Positions 8,648-17,298 of a DNA stretch of 64,000 nt are shown piece by piece (within the stretch, counting starts at the first letter, position 1; every line of letters begins with the position of its first letter). A program made the position numbers and the translations under genes. Origin of the DNA: Desulfocicer vacuolatum DSM 3385 (GTDB lineage: Bacteria; Desulfobacterota; Desulfobacteria; Desulfobacterales; Desulfobacteraceae); NCBI RefSeq assembly GCF_900176365.1, contig NZ_FWXY01000018.1:1-64000 (forward strand), given 5' to 3'. Under the pieces are notes generated by a model. That model was not told the origin of the DNA. It did not search any database and saw only the letters and a program-made list of their open reading frames with translations.

Positions 8648-8820
8648 GGGCATGTCCTGTCGAACACAACAAGTATAGGGTCGTAGACGCGGAGCCAAAT
8701 GGTATTATACCGCCGTCCCCCGACGGACAATGTGCCCGGACCGGAACTGTTGACAGCTCAATTGTCCGGTTCCTATTGCCCGTCGGGGGGCGGCTCTGCT
8801 GAGGTGGAGGCTGCCTTTTC
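8648..8820 (+). repeat. DR-B full copy with GC-rich hairpin
   Basis: A full DR-B copy starts GGGCATGTCCTGT, then reads CACAACAAGTA. It contains a long stem formed by about 8712-8731 (CCGTCCCCCGACGGACAAT) and 8774-8794 (ATTGCCCGTCGGGGGGCGGC). The roughly 40-nt loop carries GACAGCTCAATTGTCCGG and a smaller CCGGAC/GTCCGG stem. It lies just after the MFS gene and just before a DR-A copy. The hairpin has no T tract, so it is not a standard terminator. Confidence 0.88.
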
Positions 8821-8826
8821 ATATAA

Positions 8827-8943
8827 CTGCCACGGGCAGACCGTATTCCGGCCTCGGCCTGCCCACAACAAAGTTTGAAATACACCCCTGATTTGCGGAG
8901 TATTTCATATAAAAACTGCCACGGGCAGAACTTGTTTTGATGT
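8827..8943 (+). repeat. DR-A full copy plus the start of a second
   Basis: A complete DR-A (8827-8914) has hairpin 1 GGGCAG/CTGCCC and hairpin 2 with arms TGAAATAC and GTATTTCA. It is followed by the first 28 bases of another copy (8916-8943). The truncated copy ends about 38 bp before the methyltransferase start codon, so the repeats may be part of that gene's leader. Confidence 0.87.
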
Positions 8944-8981
8944 GGTCTATTTTATAATTACCAACCCAAAAGGAGCTGATA

Positions 8982-9878
8982 ATGGAATTGTTTCCTGTGA
9001 ATAATGAGCAGATTTGGCGTGAATCATGGCTTTCGGCCATTGAAATGGCCCCCATGACAAGGCGCCTGATACGAACAGAAGAAGAGTTGATCAAAAGATG
9101 GGACAAGGTGGCCCAGCTGTTTGCAAACAACAAACGCCCTCCTGGTAATGGGAATGCAGAAAAAACTATTATCCGGAGACTCCGGGAACAAAATATTTTG
9201 AAACCCGGAGCCCGGGTTCTGGATATTGGTGCAGGATTTGGGGGGCTGACTTTCCGTCTGGCTGAAACAGCCGGTCATATTACCGCTGTGGAGCCATCAA
9301 TCGCCATGGCTGCCATTCTTAAGGAGCGGGTCCATGGGAATGGGATAAAAAACGTTCATGTGGACCAGCGCCGGTGGCAGGATATAAATGTTGAGGCCGA
9401 AGGCCTGGTGTCACAGTTTGACCTTGTGGTGGCTTCCATGAATCCCGGTGTTCAGACCCCTGAAGACCTGGAAAAGATGAATCAGGTTTCCCGGGGCTTC
9501 TGCTATTTGAGCCGATTTTCGGGCATGAAGGGGTTCTGGGGATTTGATGGCATCTGGGAATTATTTTTTAACGAAGAGCCCGGAATGGATCCATGGGATA
9601 TTATTTTTCCATTTAACTTTCTCTACGCCTTGGGATATCGTCCAGAGCTGGATTTCATCATTAAAGAAAATCTGGATAAAGTGCCTGTTGAAGATGCTGT
9701 AAAACGTATACTGGCATCTTTGTGGAATTACATGGATGAAACCCCGGCCGTTAAAAAAACGGTGGAGCAATTTGTAATGGATCGCTCGCATGCTGGATTT
9801 GTCAAATATCAAAAAGGGTTTTGCCAGGGGGTGATGATTTGGCAGGTTGCAGGCCCCATGGAGATTCTCCTGGAATGA
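8982..9878 (+). CDS. SAM-dependent methyltransferase (class I)
   Basis: A 298-residue cytoplasmic methyltransferase. Motif I is VLDIGAGFGGLTFRLAE (about residues 73-89) and motif II is HITAVEPS, followed by FDLVVASMNPGVQTPEDL. The N-terminal 60 residues are helical and charged. The C-terminal half is not one that I can assign to a substrate class. An AAGGAGC site precedes the ATG by 8 nt. The gene stands alone, separated from the B12-regulated operon by repeats. Related orphan methyltransferases occur near corrinoid or metal uptake genes in anaerobes, but no functional link can be read here. Confidence 0.78.
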   Translation: MELFPVNNEQIWRESWLSAIEMAPMTRRLIRTEEELIKRWDKVAQLFANNKRPPGNGNAEKTIIRRLREQNILKPGARVLDIGAGFGGLTFRLAETAGHITAVEPSIAMAAILKERVHGNGIKNVHVDQRRWQDINVEAEGLVSQFDLVVASMNPGVQTPEDLEKMNQVSRGFCYLSRFSGMKGFWGFDGIWELFFNEEPGMDPWDIIFPFNFLYALGYRPELDFIIKENLDKVPVEDAVKRILASLWNYMDETPAVKKTVEQFVMDRSHAGFVKYQKGFCQGVMIWQVAGPMEILLE

Positions 9879-9908
9879 AAAGCCGTTGTCATATCATGTA
9901 CGGTGGAT

Positions 9909-10652
9909 CTATGCCATTGTCCAAAGAAGTTTTGCACCAAGAAGAAGCAATACCACTCCCAGCATTTTTTTTACGGTGTGGGGACTCATTTTCTTTTGCA
10001 TGACCTTTGTGCCCAGGTAGCCGCCGCCCCAAGCTGCCAGACCTGCAAAGAGCAGGATTCTCAGTGACACCGATCCCATGGCAGCATATGCCAGAAATGC
10101 AGAAAAAGAAGAAAAGGGAATGGCAAGGGCCGTGACTGTGGCCACTTTTTTGGGATTAAACCCCTGGAGAATCATCAAGGGGGATATGATACCACCGCCC
10201 CCAACACCCAAAAGACCGGAAATAAATCCTGCCAGAACTCCCACCATTAACGGTCCTGTAACGGGGCGATCTTCCCGGTATTGATCGGCGTATCTGGAGC
10301 CTTTAAAAAAAAGCATCATGGTTCCGGAAAAGAGAAGAAAACCGATAAAGACAAGCAGCAGAATCCGGGTGGGTAAGAGGTGTCCGGCCCATGCTCCCAC
10401 AGGTGCCAGGATGATGGATGAAATAATAATGGGAAGCCCCAGGGCCACATCCAGGCGTTTTTCTTTGAAGTTGGACCAGGTGGCCCCGAGCATGCTCACG
10501 CAATTGACAAAAAGTCCTGTGGGCCGGGCCAGATTAAAAGGAACCCCCAGCCAGGTCAGGACCGGAATCAGAACCACAGCAGATCCTACGCCACCCAAGG
10601 CAAAGATGAAACTGAGAGTAAATGAGAGGATGGTGATAATAACTATATCCAT
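9909..10652 (-). CDS. TauE/SafE-family sulfite or organosulfonate exporter
   Basis: A 247-residue membrane protein of the TauE/SafE (DUF81) family with about eight TM segments and the repeated glycine motifs FALGGVGSAVVLIPVL and GLLGVGGGGIISPLM. The family moves sulfite, sulfoacetate or related anions. I chose the Met at 10652, with AGGACA about 8 nt upstream; the frame stays open to 10724, where it overlaps the rhodanese stop region. It is the last gene of a run with rhodanese, CcdA, thioredoxin and ArsR, which points to handling of reactive or excess sulfur species. Confidence 0.85.
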   Translation of the reverse strand: MDIVIITILSFTLSFIFALGGVGSAVVLIPVLTWLGVPFNLARPTGLFVNCVSMLGATWSNFKEKRLDVALGLPIIISSIILAPVGAWAGHLLPTRILLLVFIGFLLFSGTMMLFFKGSRYADQYREDRPVTGPLMVGVLAGFISGLLGVGGGGIISPLMILQGFNPKKVATVTALAIPFSSFSAFLAYAAMGSVSLRILLFAGLAAWGGGYLGTKVMQKKMSPHTVKKMLGVVLLLLGAKLLWTMA

Positions 10653-10727
10653 TGTATCTGTCCTGTGTTTTTGTGAAAGTGTTCCGGGCCGTCTGGATTG
10701 TGTTTTTTCCTTCCGGCCCGTCATGGA

Positions 10728-11102
10728 TCACATTTTGGCAAGCGGTCCCGGTTTAAATGCCTTGACCATTTCCTCCACGGTTGCGGTCAATCCTTTGACA
10801 TTTTCAAATCCATTGGCCCTGAGAAAAGTGTAGGCCACGGCTCCCCTGAATATGGAGGAACAAAAGGTGATGATAATCTTCTCCTTTGACAGCTCCCCAA
10901 GCCGCTCCGGAAGTTTGTTTAACGGGATGTGAACTGCAAAGGGAAAAGAGAGATATTTAACTTCTTTGTCCGATCGTATATCCAGAAAAATAAAATTTTC
11001 GTTTCCAAGCACCTTGCGCATTCCCTCGATGCTCATGCCGTGCTCACCGGAAGAAAAAAACTCAAAATCCATTTCCGTTAGAACCTGATTCAGTTCATTC
11101 AT
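10728..11102 (-). CDS. Rhodanese-domain protein
   Basis: A 124-residue single-domain rhodanese. FIFLDIRSDKEV is the CH2A-type strand, and IIITFCSSIFRGAVAYTFLRANGFENV holds the active-site loop. Cys81 is the persulfide-carrying residue in a six-residue CSSIFR loop. It probably accepts or transfers sulfane sulfur in the cytoplasm. The Met at 11102 is preceded by AAGGAG. It lies 75 nt before the TauE/SafE start and 173 nt after ccdA. Confidence 0.85.
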   Translation of the reverse strand: MNELNQVLTEMDFEFFSSGEHGMSIEGMRKVLGNENFIFLDIRSDKEVKYLSFPFAVHIPLNKLPERLGELSKEKIIITFCSSIFRGAVAYTFLRANGFENVKGLTATVEEMVKAFKPGPLAKM

Positions 11103-11275
11103 GCCAGTCTCCTTGTTATGACTTCGGTGATTTGAAATTAAAATGGCAAAACTGTGTACACCTTCTTAGGCAGTTCTGTCTGTGGATGAAAAACCAGTTA
11201 CCGGTATAACAGCCACTGTTTTTTCAGTATTCGTTGTGAAAGGCCCGGGTCCGAAATACGGTCTGCCCGGGGTGC
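11103..11275. other. Spacer between ccdA and the rhodanese gene
   Basis: About 170 bp without a supported gene. No T-tailed hairpin is seen, so transcription from ccdA may continue into the rhodanese gene. A separate promoter cannot be excluded. Confidence 0.35.
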
Positions 11276-11977
11276 TTAAAAAAAAGGGGTTGCTATGAAA
11301 TAAATTCCCAGGGCAGCGATGGTCGAGCCTGCAACTTTTCTGAACCATGTGCCGGCCCCATTCCATGCGCTGTTTTCCAGTAATGTTTTGACCGCAGCGG
11401 TGGAGCTTCCTGCAATGACAATTGGAAGGCAGTGTCCCAAGGCAAAAAGAGTGATAAAAAGAATACCTGTGATCAGCTTCTCTTGGACTGTGATGATGGC
11501 CAGAATTGGCGCAATAAATCCAAAGGTGCATGAACCGGATAAAATCCCATAACCAAGACCCAGTATCAATGCACCGAATTTCCCTTTAAGATTTAACCTA
11601 TACAAAAGAGCACCGGAAAAAGTGCACTTCTCAACACCCAGCATTCCCAGAGCCACCCAGATCAGGATAAACCCAATAAGAATCTGCCAGTAGTTTCCCA
11701 CATCTCCGAGCATCCTTCCAAGCAGTGCACAGATTACACCAATAAGGGCAATGGTGATAAAAAGACCCAGGGTGAACAGGATGGAATATACACTTGCCTG
11801 TCGTGGATGGATCATTTTCTCCTGGCCGCCCACATAACCCACGATCAAAGGTATGGATGCAAGGTGACATGGGCTGAACAAAACACTGATAACACCCCAG
11901 AGAAAACATCCGGCAACGGCAAAGGCTGTACCGCCTGTCATCCATTGATTAATTGTCAAAAATAAAGAATCCAGCAT
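11276..11977 (-). CDS. ccdA: CcdA/DsbD-type thiol-disulfide membrane transporter
   Basis: A 233-residue, six-TM protein of the CcdA family. The two reactive cysteines are in FSPCHLASIP (TM1) and LSGSCTFGF (TM4). CcdA passes electrons from cytoplasmic thioredoxin to periplasmic thioredoxin-like proteins for cytochrome c assembly or other reductive jobs. I set the start at 11977, where AAAGGA sits 5 nt upstream inside the end of the previous gene; only 4 nt separate the two genes. The adjacent exported thioredoxin is its probable partner. Confidence 0.88.
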   Translation of the reverse strand: MLDSLFLTINQWMTGGTAFAVAGCFLWGVISVLFSPCHLASIPLIVGYVGGQEKMIHPRQASVYSILFTLGLFITIALIGVICALLGRMLGDVGNYWQILIGFILIWVALGMLGVEKCTFSGALLYRLNLKGKFGALILGLGYGILSGSCTFGFIAPILAIITVQEKLITGILFITLFALGHCLPIVIAGSSTAAVKTLLENSAWNGAGTWFRKVAGSTIAALGIYFIATPFF

Positions 11978-11981
11978 GGAA

Positions 11982-12389
11982 TTATCCTTTATTCCCAAAT
12001 GTGGGTGCTTCAACCCCCATTTTTGTCATTTGCTCAACAATGGATTTTTCATCCAAAAAACCCACATGACGGTAAATTTCTTCACCTTTTTCATTAAAAA
12101 AGATCTGGGTGGGGATTGCCCTGATTTTAAATCTGGGACCCTGTTGGCGATTTTCCCAGACATCAATAAAGACAATGTCTGCCCTGCCTTTATATGCTTT
12201 TTCAAGCTTTGTCATGATCGGTGCCATCATTTTACAGGGAATACATTTTTTTGCTCCCAGATCTATCATTGTGACTTTGCCTTGTTCTGGAATTTTGGAA
12301 AAATCCTGTGCAAAAGCAACTGAAGAAAGGAGCAGCATTAAAGCAACACCAGGTAAAATTGATTTTTTAAAATTTTTGATTATGATCAT
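11982..12389 (-). CDS. Exported thioredoxin-like protein
   Basis: A 135-residue thioredoxin fold with a cleavable signal peptide (about residues 1-27, ending VAFAQ). The active site is CIPC at residues 49-52 in the context LGAKKCIPCKMMAP, followed by ADIVFIDVWE and the cis-Pro strand IRAIPTQIFF. It should act in the periplasm as a thiol reductase. The gene is first of the cluster after arsR and is tightly linked to ccdA, its likely electron donor. Confidence 0.9.
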   Translation of the reverse strand: MIIIKNFKKSILPGVALMLLLSSVAFAQDFSKIPEQGKVTMIDLGAKKCIPCKMMAPIMTKLEKAYKGRADIVFIDVWENRQQGPRFKIRAIPTQIFFNEKGEEIYRHVGFLDEKSIVEQMTKMGVEAPTFGNKG

Positions 12390-12470
12390 AAATTGGTTTT
12401 TCCTGTGGTTGTTTTAGTAAATTATTATATATGGGCATTTGTCGATTTGTTAAAATCAAAAATAAGAAAT

Positions 12471-12818
12471 TTAATTTTTTCCAACTATATCCTTGCGATC
12501 AATGTTCGGGAGAATTTTGTTCAAATGCTCAATTTCCAGGTCGTTGTCCAACCAGTGTCTGAGATTTCCTATCATACATGCAGAATATGGGGAGCCACTG
12601 CCATCGGAAAGTGAGTAGTTGACCCATAGCCCATCTTTAAAATTTTTTACGAGTTCAGCATCTTCAAGAATTTTTAGATGTTTGCTGGCTGTGGACTGGG
12701 CAATACCAAGCGTTTCTTTGATCTCACAGACACATAAAGGTCGAGATTGGAGTATTTTCATCATTTTAACCCTGTTGGGATCTGATAATGCTTTCATGAC
12801 TTTAATAAATGTTTTCAT
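12471..12818 (-). CDS. ArsR-family thiol/metal-responsive repressor
   Basis: A 115-residue ArsR/SmtB winged-helix repressor. The recognition region is PLCVCEIKETLGIAQSTASKHLKILEDAELV, with Cys29 and Cys31 in the alpha-3 position used by As(III) sensors, and a third cysteine at residue 81. It heads the thioredoxin-CcdA-rhodanese-TauE run. In BigR/SqrR-type systems an ArsR repressor senses persulfide and controls rhodanese and DUF81 genes, so persulfide sensing is a reasonable guess. Arsenite or another soft metal is the main alternative. A GGGG-rich site precedes the ATG. Confidence 0.87.
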   Translation of the reverse strand: MKTFIKVMKALSDPNRVKMMKILQSRPLCVCEIKETLGIAQSTASKHLKILEDAELVKNFKDGLWVNYSLSDGSGSPYSACMIGNLRHWLDNDLEIEHLNKILPNIDRKDIVGKN

Positions 12819-12921
12819 GATTAGTACCCCCCTTGAATTTTTTTTGTCTGCCTATATTAAATCGTTAAAGTGGAATGTATTTGATGTGTGAATACATTGT
12901 CAAGATAAAAAAATAAAAAAT

Positions 12922-12966
12922 GCGAAACTTTAGCGAGCAGTGTGGGGAGCACATTGCAGTTTCGAT
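12922..12966. repeat. Nested perfect-arm hairpin
   Basis: An outer stem CGAAACT/AGTTTCG encloses an inner stem GCAGTGTG/CACATTGC with a GGGAG loop. It lies about 100 bp upstream of arsR and 220 bp upstream of the cyclophilin gene. No T tract follows. The structure could be a small RNA, a processing site or a repeat remnant. The rest of 12819-13183 shows nothing else that I can support. Confidence 0.5.
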
Positions 12967-13183
12967 TTGAAGCAGTCTTTTTGCGGTATCTGTAATTTTA
13001 ATAATGTGAATTGAGGGCTAAAATTTGGGTATGTTTGTCTTGACGCATGTTGCGAATAATTGCTACTTGGACAGTTTGAAAAAACTTGGTTGTCAAGTTT
13101 TCATCAAGCATACCACCTTTTTGTTGACATTAAATTCAGGTTCGCATAACACATCCATAAATTATTAATTCATGGAGGATTCA

Positions 13184-13798
13184 ATGACAGCATTAAACAA
13201 ATTGATTACCCTTACTCTGATTTCCATGGTGGCTCTTTTTGACATCGGCAGTGCGGATGCAGCAGATTTTTCCAATGCTTCCAGCGGTATTACAGCCGTC
13301 ATAGAAACCAGCAAGGGTGAGATTCACTTGGAACTTTTTGATAACAAGGTTCCTTACACCGTGGCCAATTTTGTAAATCTGGCAAATCGTGGGTACTATG
13401 ACGGTCTTAAATTTCATAGGGTTATCGATAATTTCATGATTCAGGGAGGGTGTCCATTTGGCACCGGACGGGGGGGGCCGGGCTATCAGTTTAAAGATGA
13501 AATCGTAAAGGGCCTTGTTCACAACCAACCCGGAATTCTCTCCATGGCAAATTCAGGCCGCAATACAAATGGAAGCCAATTTTTTATCACACACGTGAAG
13601 ACTCCCTGGTTAAACGGAAAACACACCGTATTCGGAAAAGTCGTCTCCTCCAAAGAAATGGCGGTGATCAACCGGATTAGAAAAGGGGATAGCATTATTG
13701 CTGTAACCATTATGGGAAATACCGAACCTCTTTTGGAAAAATGCAGTAAAAAGCTTAAGAGATGGAACTATATCCTTGATAAAAAGTTTCCAAAATAA
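13184..13798 (+). CDS. Exported cyclophilin-type peptidyl-prolyl isomerase
   Basis: A 204-residue protein with a signal peptide ending near DIGSADA and a complete cyclophilin domain. Motifs include [16 protein letters not shown] (catalytic Arg), [27 protein letters not shown] and [12 protein letters not shown]. It should assist folding of secreted proteins in the periplasm. The start is set at 13184 because GGAGG (13175-13179) precedes it at normal spacing; the ATG at 13172 overlaps that site and lacks its own. Confidence 0.92.
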   Translation: MTALNKLITLTLISMVALFDIGSADAADFSNASSGITAVIETSKGEIHLELFDNKVPYTVANFVNLANRGYYDGLKFHRVIDNFMIQGGCPFGTGRGGPGYQFKDEIVKGLVHNQPGILSMANSGRNTNGSQFFITHVKTPWLNGKHTVFGKVVSSKEMAVINRIRKGDSIIAVTIMGNTEPLLEKCSKKLKRWNYILDKKFPK

Positions 13799-13813
13799 GC
13801 GTCGTAATTCGGC

Positions 13814-13879
13814 ATGAAAACAAAGAAAATGTTGTTATCCGGCGTTATCCTTGTGATTATTACCATGCCAATTTTTTGA
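13814..13879 (+). CDS. Possible 21-residue hydrophobic peptide
   Basis: The short frame reads MKTKKMLLSGVILVIITMPIF and resembles a bare signal peptide or a single-TM leader. No strong ribosome site is seen. It may be the remnant of a lost exported protein. The coding call is weak. Confidence 0.2.
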   Translation: MKTKKMLLSGVILVIITMPIF

Positions 13880-13951
13880 ATAGCTTTTCAAGGTAACAGC
13901 CCCTGTAGATATGATTATTTTTTAATATGTTTTTTGTGTTGCTGAAGAATT

Positions 13952-15913
13952 TTATACATTTTCAGCTATTTTTTTGAACTCGTTTCGCTCCTCTTGATTT
14001 CCAACAACCGCCACCAGATCCCCTTCCTGGAAAGCGTAATCGGCTTTTGGGTTGGAGTGAAATGTTTTCCCTTGCTGGATAATCCCCACAACCGATGCCC
14101 CGGTTTTGGTGCGAACCGCAGCATCTTTAATGCTTTTTTTGATGAGGCTGCTTCCAGGCATGAGGGTAACCCACGATATTTCAAGAATGTTTTTTATATT
14201 ATCCAGTTTTGTCAGAAGCTGACGATCAGCATTTGATTGATAAATCGGAGCATAGGTTTTTTGCCGGACGGCATCGGTATATTGTTGAATGACAGATACG
14301 GGGAATTCCAGATGGAGAAGCGACTGCCTTGCGATTTCCAGCCCAGCCTCCATCTCCGGCAGTACTGCCATATAAACCCCTTTTTCATATAATGCCCGGG
14401 CATGATCAGGCCCTGTGGCCCGTACAATGATATGCAGCCCTGCCCTGGCATGTAGGGTTTGTTCCACAATGGATTGGGAAATAACAACAGAAGCCGTAGT
14501 AATAAGCAAAAGTCTGGCAGCGTGCAATTGAGCCGCTTCAATCACCGTTGCCTGGGTCATGTCCCCATAAATAACCGGGTGGTTTGCCGCTTTGCATTCA
14601 AGCATGCGCTGGTGATTGAATTCAATGATAACAAAGGGCAGATGCAGTTGTGATAAAATCTGGGCAATGTGTTGGCCCACCCGTCCGCCACCGACAATGA
14701 CAACATGATCTTTAAGGCCGGAATCAGGTATGTTTTCTGTCTGTAACGGTTCATATTGAAATAAGCGTTTTTTAAATTTATACAGAGGCGCTGCCATGGC
14801 CGATGCAAAGGGGGTGAGCATCATGCTTAACACCGATAGAGCAAGGACAAGAGAGTAAAGATCCTGGTCAATACCCTTTGTTTCAAGGCCCAGCCGGGCA
14901 AGAACAAAGGTAAATTCCCCCACCTGAAATAACCCCAGCCCCACGGCAATGGGAACAATATTGATATATCGAAACAACTTTGCAATGACGGAGAATAATG
15001 TTCCCTTGAAAATGCCAATGATAATGACCAGAGAAACAATTTGTACCCAATTTTCAAAAAGATAGGCAGGGTCAAGGAGCATCCCCACAGATGTAAAAAA
15101 TAAAAGCCCAAATATATCCCGAAGAGGAACAATTTCACTTAATGCCTGGTGTCCGTAATCAGAGTCGCTTAAAACCATTCCGGCAACAAAGGCGCCAAAG
15201 GCAAAGGAAAGGCCAAAGAGATATGTGGCATATCCCACCCCAAGCCCTATGGCTGTGATGGACAAAATAAAGAGTTCCCTGGAGTTCCAGTTGGCAACGT
15301 GTACCAGCAGCCATGGAAGTATCTTTCTACCCAGATAAAACATCACCACCAGAAATACTATGGATTTGACAATGGCAACACCCAGAAGCGTTAAGCCCGA
15401 TTCAGGGTTACTCAGTTGGGGAAGGATGATCATCATGGGAATAACGGCCAGATCCTGAACAATGAGCATGCCAATCATGACACGACTGGAAAGTGTTCCC
15501 ACAAGTCCCCTGCTCATAAGGGTTTTTAGCGTTACCATGGTGCTGGAAAGGGATATTAAGGCGCCAAGCCATAATGCGTGGGGTGTGGATAAATCCAGAT
15601 ACCTGCCAATGCAAAATCCAAAAACCATGGTTAACACAATTTGCACAGGGGTTCCGAACAGGGCGATATTTCGCACCGGTTTTAACTCATTAAGGGAAAA
15701 CTCCAGTCCCAGGGCAAAGAGAAGAAGGGCCACACCGATTTCTGCCAGAAGTTCAATTTCATGGATATCTCCAATAATCCCGGTGGTGTATGGTCCCACC
15801 ACAATGCCGGCAAAGATATACCCTAAAATCAGCGGCTGCTTTATTTTTTGTGCAGCAAGTGCGCCAATTAAGGCAACAATGACAATAATAATAATGTCCG
15901 CAGCTACGCCCAT
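13952..15913 (-). CDS. CPA2 monovalent cation:proton antiporter (KefB/YbaL-like) with TrkA domains
   Basis: A 653-residue protein in three parts. Residues 1-385 form a 12-13 TM Na+/H+-exchanger domain with [15 protein letters not shown] and [13 protein letters not shown]. Residues about 400-520 form a TrkA-N domain ([17 protein letters not shown]). The C-terminal 80 residues form a TrkA-C domain. This is the layout of KefB/KefC/YbaL K+ or Na+ efflux systems gated by nucleotide or glutathione adducts. The start at 15913 has AAGGAGA 8 nt upstream; the frame is open to 15970 without a site. No KefF/KefG-type ancillary gene lies next to it, so the ligand remains open. Confidence 0.88.
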   Translation of the reverse strand: MGVAADIIIIVIVALIGALAAQKIKQPLILGYIFAGIVVGPYTTGIIGDIHEIELLAEIGVALLLFALGLEFSLNELKPVRNIALFGTPVQIVLTMVFGFCIGRYLDLSTPHALWLGALISLSSTMVTLKTLMSRGLVGTLSSRVMIGMLIVQDLAVIPMMIILPQLSNPESGLTLLGVAIVKSIVFLVVMFYLGRKILPWLLVHVANWNSRELFILSITAIGLGVGYATYLFGLSFAFGAFVAGMVLSDSDYGHQALSEIVPLRDIFGLLFFTSVGMLLDPAYLFENWVQIVSLVIIIGIFKGTLFSVIAKLFRYINIVPIAVGLGLFQVGEFTFVLARLGLETKGIDQDLYSLVLALSVLSMMLTPFASAMAAPLYKFKKRLFQYEPLQTENIPDSGLKDHVVIVGGGRVGQHIAQILSQLHLPFVIIEFNHQRMLECKAANHPVIYGDMTQATVIEAAQLHAARLLLITTASVVISQSIVEQTLHARAGLHIIVRATGPDHARALYEKGVYMAVLPEMEAGLEIARQSLLHLEFPVSVIQQYTDAVRQKTYAPIYQSNADRQLLTKLDNIKNILEISWVTLMPGSSLIKKSIKDAAVRTKTGASVVGIIQQGKTFHSNPKADYAFQEGDLVAVVGNQEERNEFKKIAENV

Positions 15914-16280
15914 CTGAAGAATCTCCTTATTAATGTGCTTAAAAGTTGGGCATCTTTCATATAACTTCAAAAGTAGTTTTCACTTTTGGGTCAAGTTTTC
16001 CCGGGAAATGGGTATCTCTGTCTGAAAAGTGTAAAGCAGGAATGAAGGATGCCAAAAGTTGCTGATCTTTTCATCTCATGAGTCCGAAATTCACATTTTT
16101 TATACCACATGGAATGTTTTCAATTTCAAAGATACAGATTATGTGGCGGCAAACTGGAGAACTTGTGACTGACGAGTTTTTATGATTTTGTCATACCATA
16201 TTCTTTAAGCGCTGGCCATGGCGTATCTGAAAGCGCAGCCGGGAAGTGCTGAGGAGATCTTTGAAAGCTTGAGTTGTTTT
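15914..16280. other. Intergenic stretch with no gene seen
   Basis: About 370 bp upstream of the antiporter gene, ending at the DR-C repeat. It must contain the antiporter promoter on the minus strand, but no clear boxes stand out. Short frames on both strands have no coding character. Confidence 0.35.
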
Positions 16281-16387
16281 TTTAGGGAGTCAGCCGTTTT
16301 CAATTTACCGTTTACCCGAAATTTCATCCATAAACATATCAATTTGGGTATGGTTAAATGGTAAATCAATAAGATCTGAGTCCCTTA
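16281..16387. repeat. DR-C MITE-like repeat, copy 1
   Basis: A 107-bp element identical at all but one base to 48911-49017. Its ends are imperfect inverted repeats: TTTAGGGAGTCAG on the left, CTGAGTCCCTTA on the right. A second pair of inverted segments lies inside (ATTTACCGTTTACC against GGTTAAATGGTAAAT). It has no coding capacity. High identity with inverted termini suggests a recently mobile, non-autonomous element. Confidence 0.88.
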
Positions 16388-16574
16388 TCAGCCTGTTTGA
16401 CGGCAAGGGACGTTGCAGATGAAAAATGCTTTTATGTGTTTAACACCTTTGCCAAATTATCACATGCTCTCCGGCCTAATGAAAACAATACCGTACATGG
16501 TACTTTAAAGCTATACCTCACACATCTGACAGTGTGTGGTTTAATCAAAAAAGAAATTGGCGAAGGTCTTGCTG
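16388..16574. other. Spacer downstream of modC
   Basis: About 190 bp. A frame of 62 codons is open here but has no ribosome site and no recognisable sequence. A small dyad (CACACATCTGACAGTGTGTG) near 16518-16537 could form a hairpin. Nothing else is supported. Confidence 0.3.
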
Positions 16575-17291
16575 TTATTCATTAACACACAATTTTGGGG
16601 CAATGGGTTGGGGGGGTAAAAGGGTTTCCAGATTTTCGGTGGGGTTTTTACTTTCCACAGTCTGCCCGGCTCTTAAAAGAATCACGCGGGAAGCCAGGGT
16701 AAGAATTTCATCCCGGGAGTGGCTGACATAAAGGATGGGCAGAGAAAACTCACGGCACATGCGTCGAATAAACGGCAGCACCTCCAGTTTGCGATCCTGG
16801 TCCAAGGATGCAAGGGGTTCATCCATGAGTAACATGGCAGGACTGCTTAACAGCCCTCTGCCGATGGCCACCCGTTGTTTTTCTCCCCCGGACAGTTTGG
16901 CAGGTCGTCTTTCCAGCAGATGCGCAATGCCAAGAAGCTCCACAACTGTATCAAACTCAATATATCTTTGGGATACCGGTACCTGTTTCATCCCATAGGT
17001 TAAATTACTCTTCACTGACAAATGGGGAAAGAGACGCCCATCCTGGAAAATGTATCCGATGCGGCGTTTTTCCGGTGCCAGGTTTATTTTTCTGCTGGAA
17101 TCAAACAGTCGGCGTTCATTGATGACGATGTGACCTGCATCGGGGGGGGTGAGACCTGCCACCATATTGACAATGGAGGTTTTCCCGGCACCGGAGGGGC
17201 CAAATAGCGCAGTAACCCCGGAGTCGTTTCCTGTAAAACGGGCATTAACCTGAAAATCTCCCTGCTGTCGCTGGATGTCGATGTCAATCAT
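16575..17291 (-). CDS. modC: Molybdate ABC transporter ATPase, short form
   Basis: A 238-residue ABC ATPase. Walker A is GPSGAGKTS (about residues 31-39), the signature is LSGGEKQR, Walker B is AMLLMDEP and the H-loop is VSHSRDE. It powers molybdate (possibly tungstate) uptake with the adjacent ModB and ModA. Typical ModC is about 350 residues with a C-terminal TOBE/Mop molybdate-binding domain; this protein stops right after the ATPase core, so direct Mo feedback on the ATPase is probably missing. It is the last gene of the operon, 7 nt after modB. Confidence 0.9.
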   Translation of the reverse strand: MIDIDIQRQQGDFQVNARFTGNDSGVTALFGPSGAGKTSIVNMVAGLTPPDAGHIVINERRLFDSSRKINLAPEKRRIGYIFQDGRLFPHLSVKSNLTYGMKQVPVSQRYIEFDTVVELLGIAHLLERRPAKLSGGEKQRVAIGRGLLSSPAMLLMDEPLASLDQDRKLEVLPFIRRMCREFSLPILYVSHSRDEILTLASRVILLRAGQTVESKNPTENLETLLPPQPIAPKLCVNE

Positions 17292-17298
17292 GGATATT

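Noticed and set aside
8712-8794. The DR-B hairpin as an intrinsic terminator for the MFS operon
   Set aside because: The stem is long but has a 40-nt loop and no T tract, and the same structure recurs away from operon ends.
8478-9133. Minus-strand frames of 135 and 104 codons across the MFS-methyltransferase gap
   Set aside because: They run through repeat DNA and the ends of plus-strand genes in the wrong frame, with no ribosome sites.
16397-16585. A 62-codon frame after DR-C
   Set aside because: No ribosome site, no similarity that I recognise, and its end overlaps modC on the other strand. It was kept only as a spacer note.
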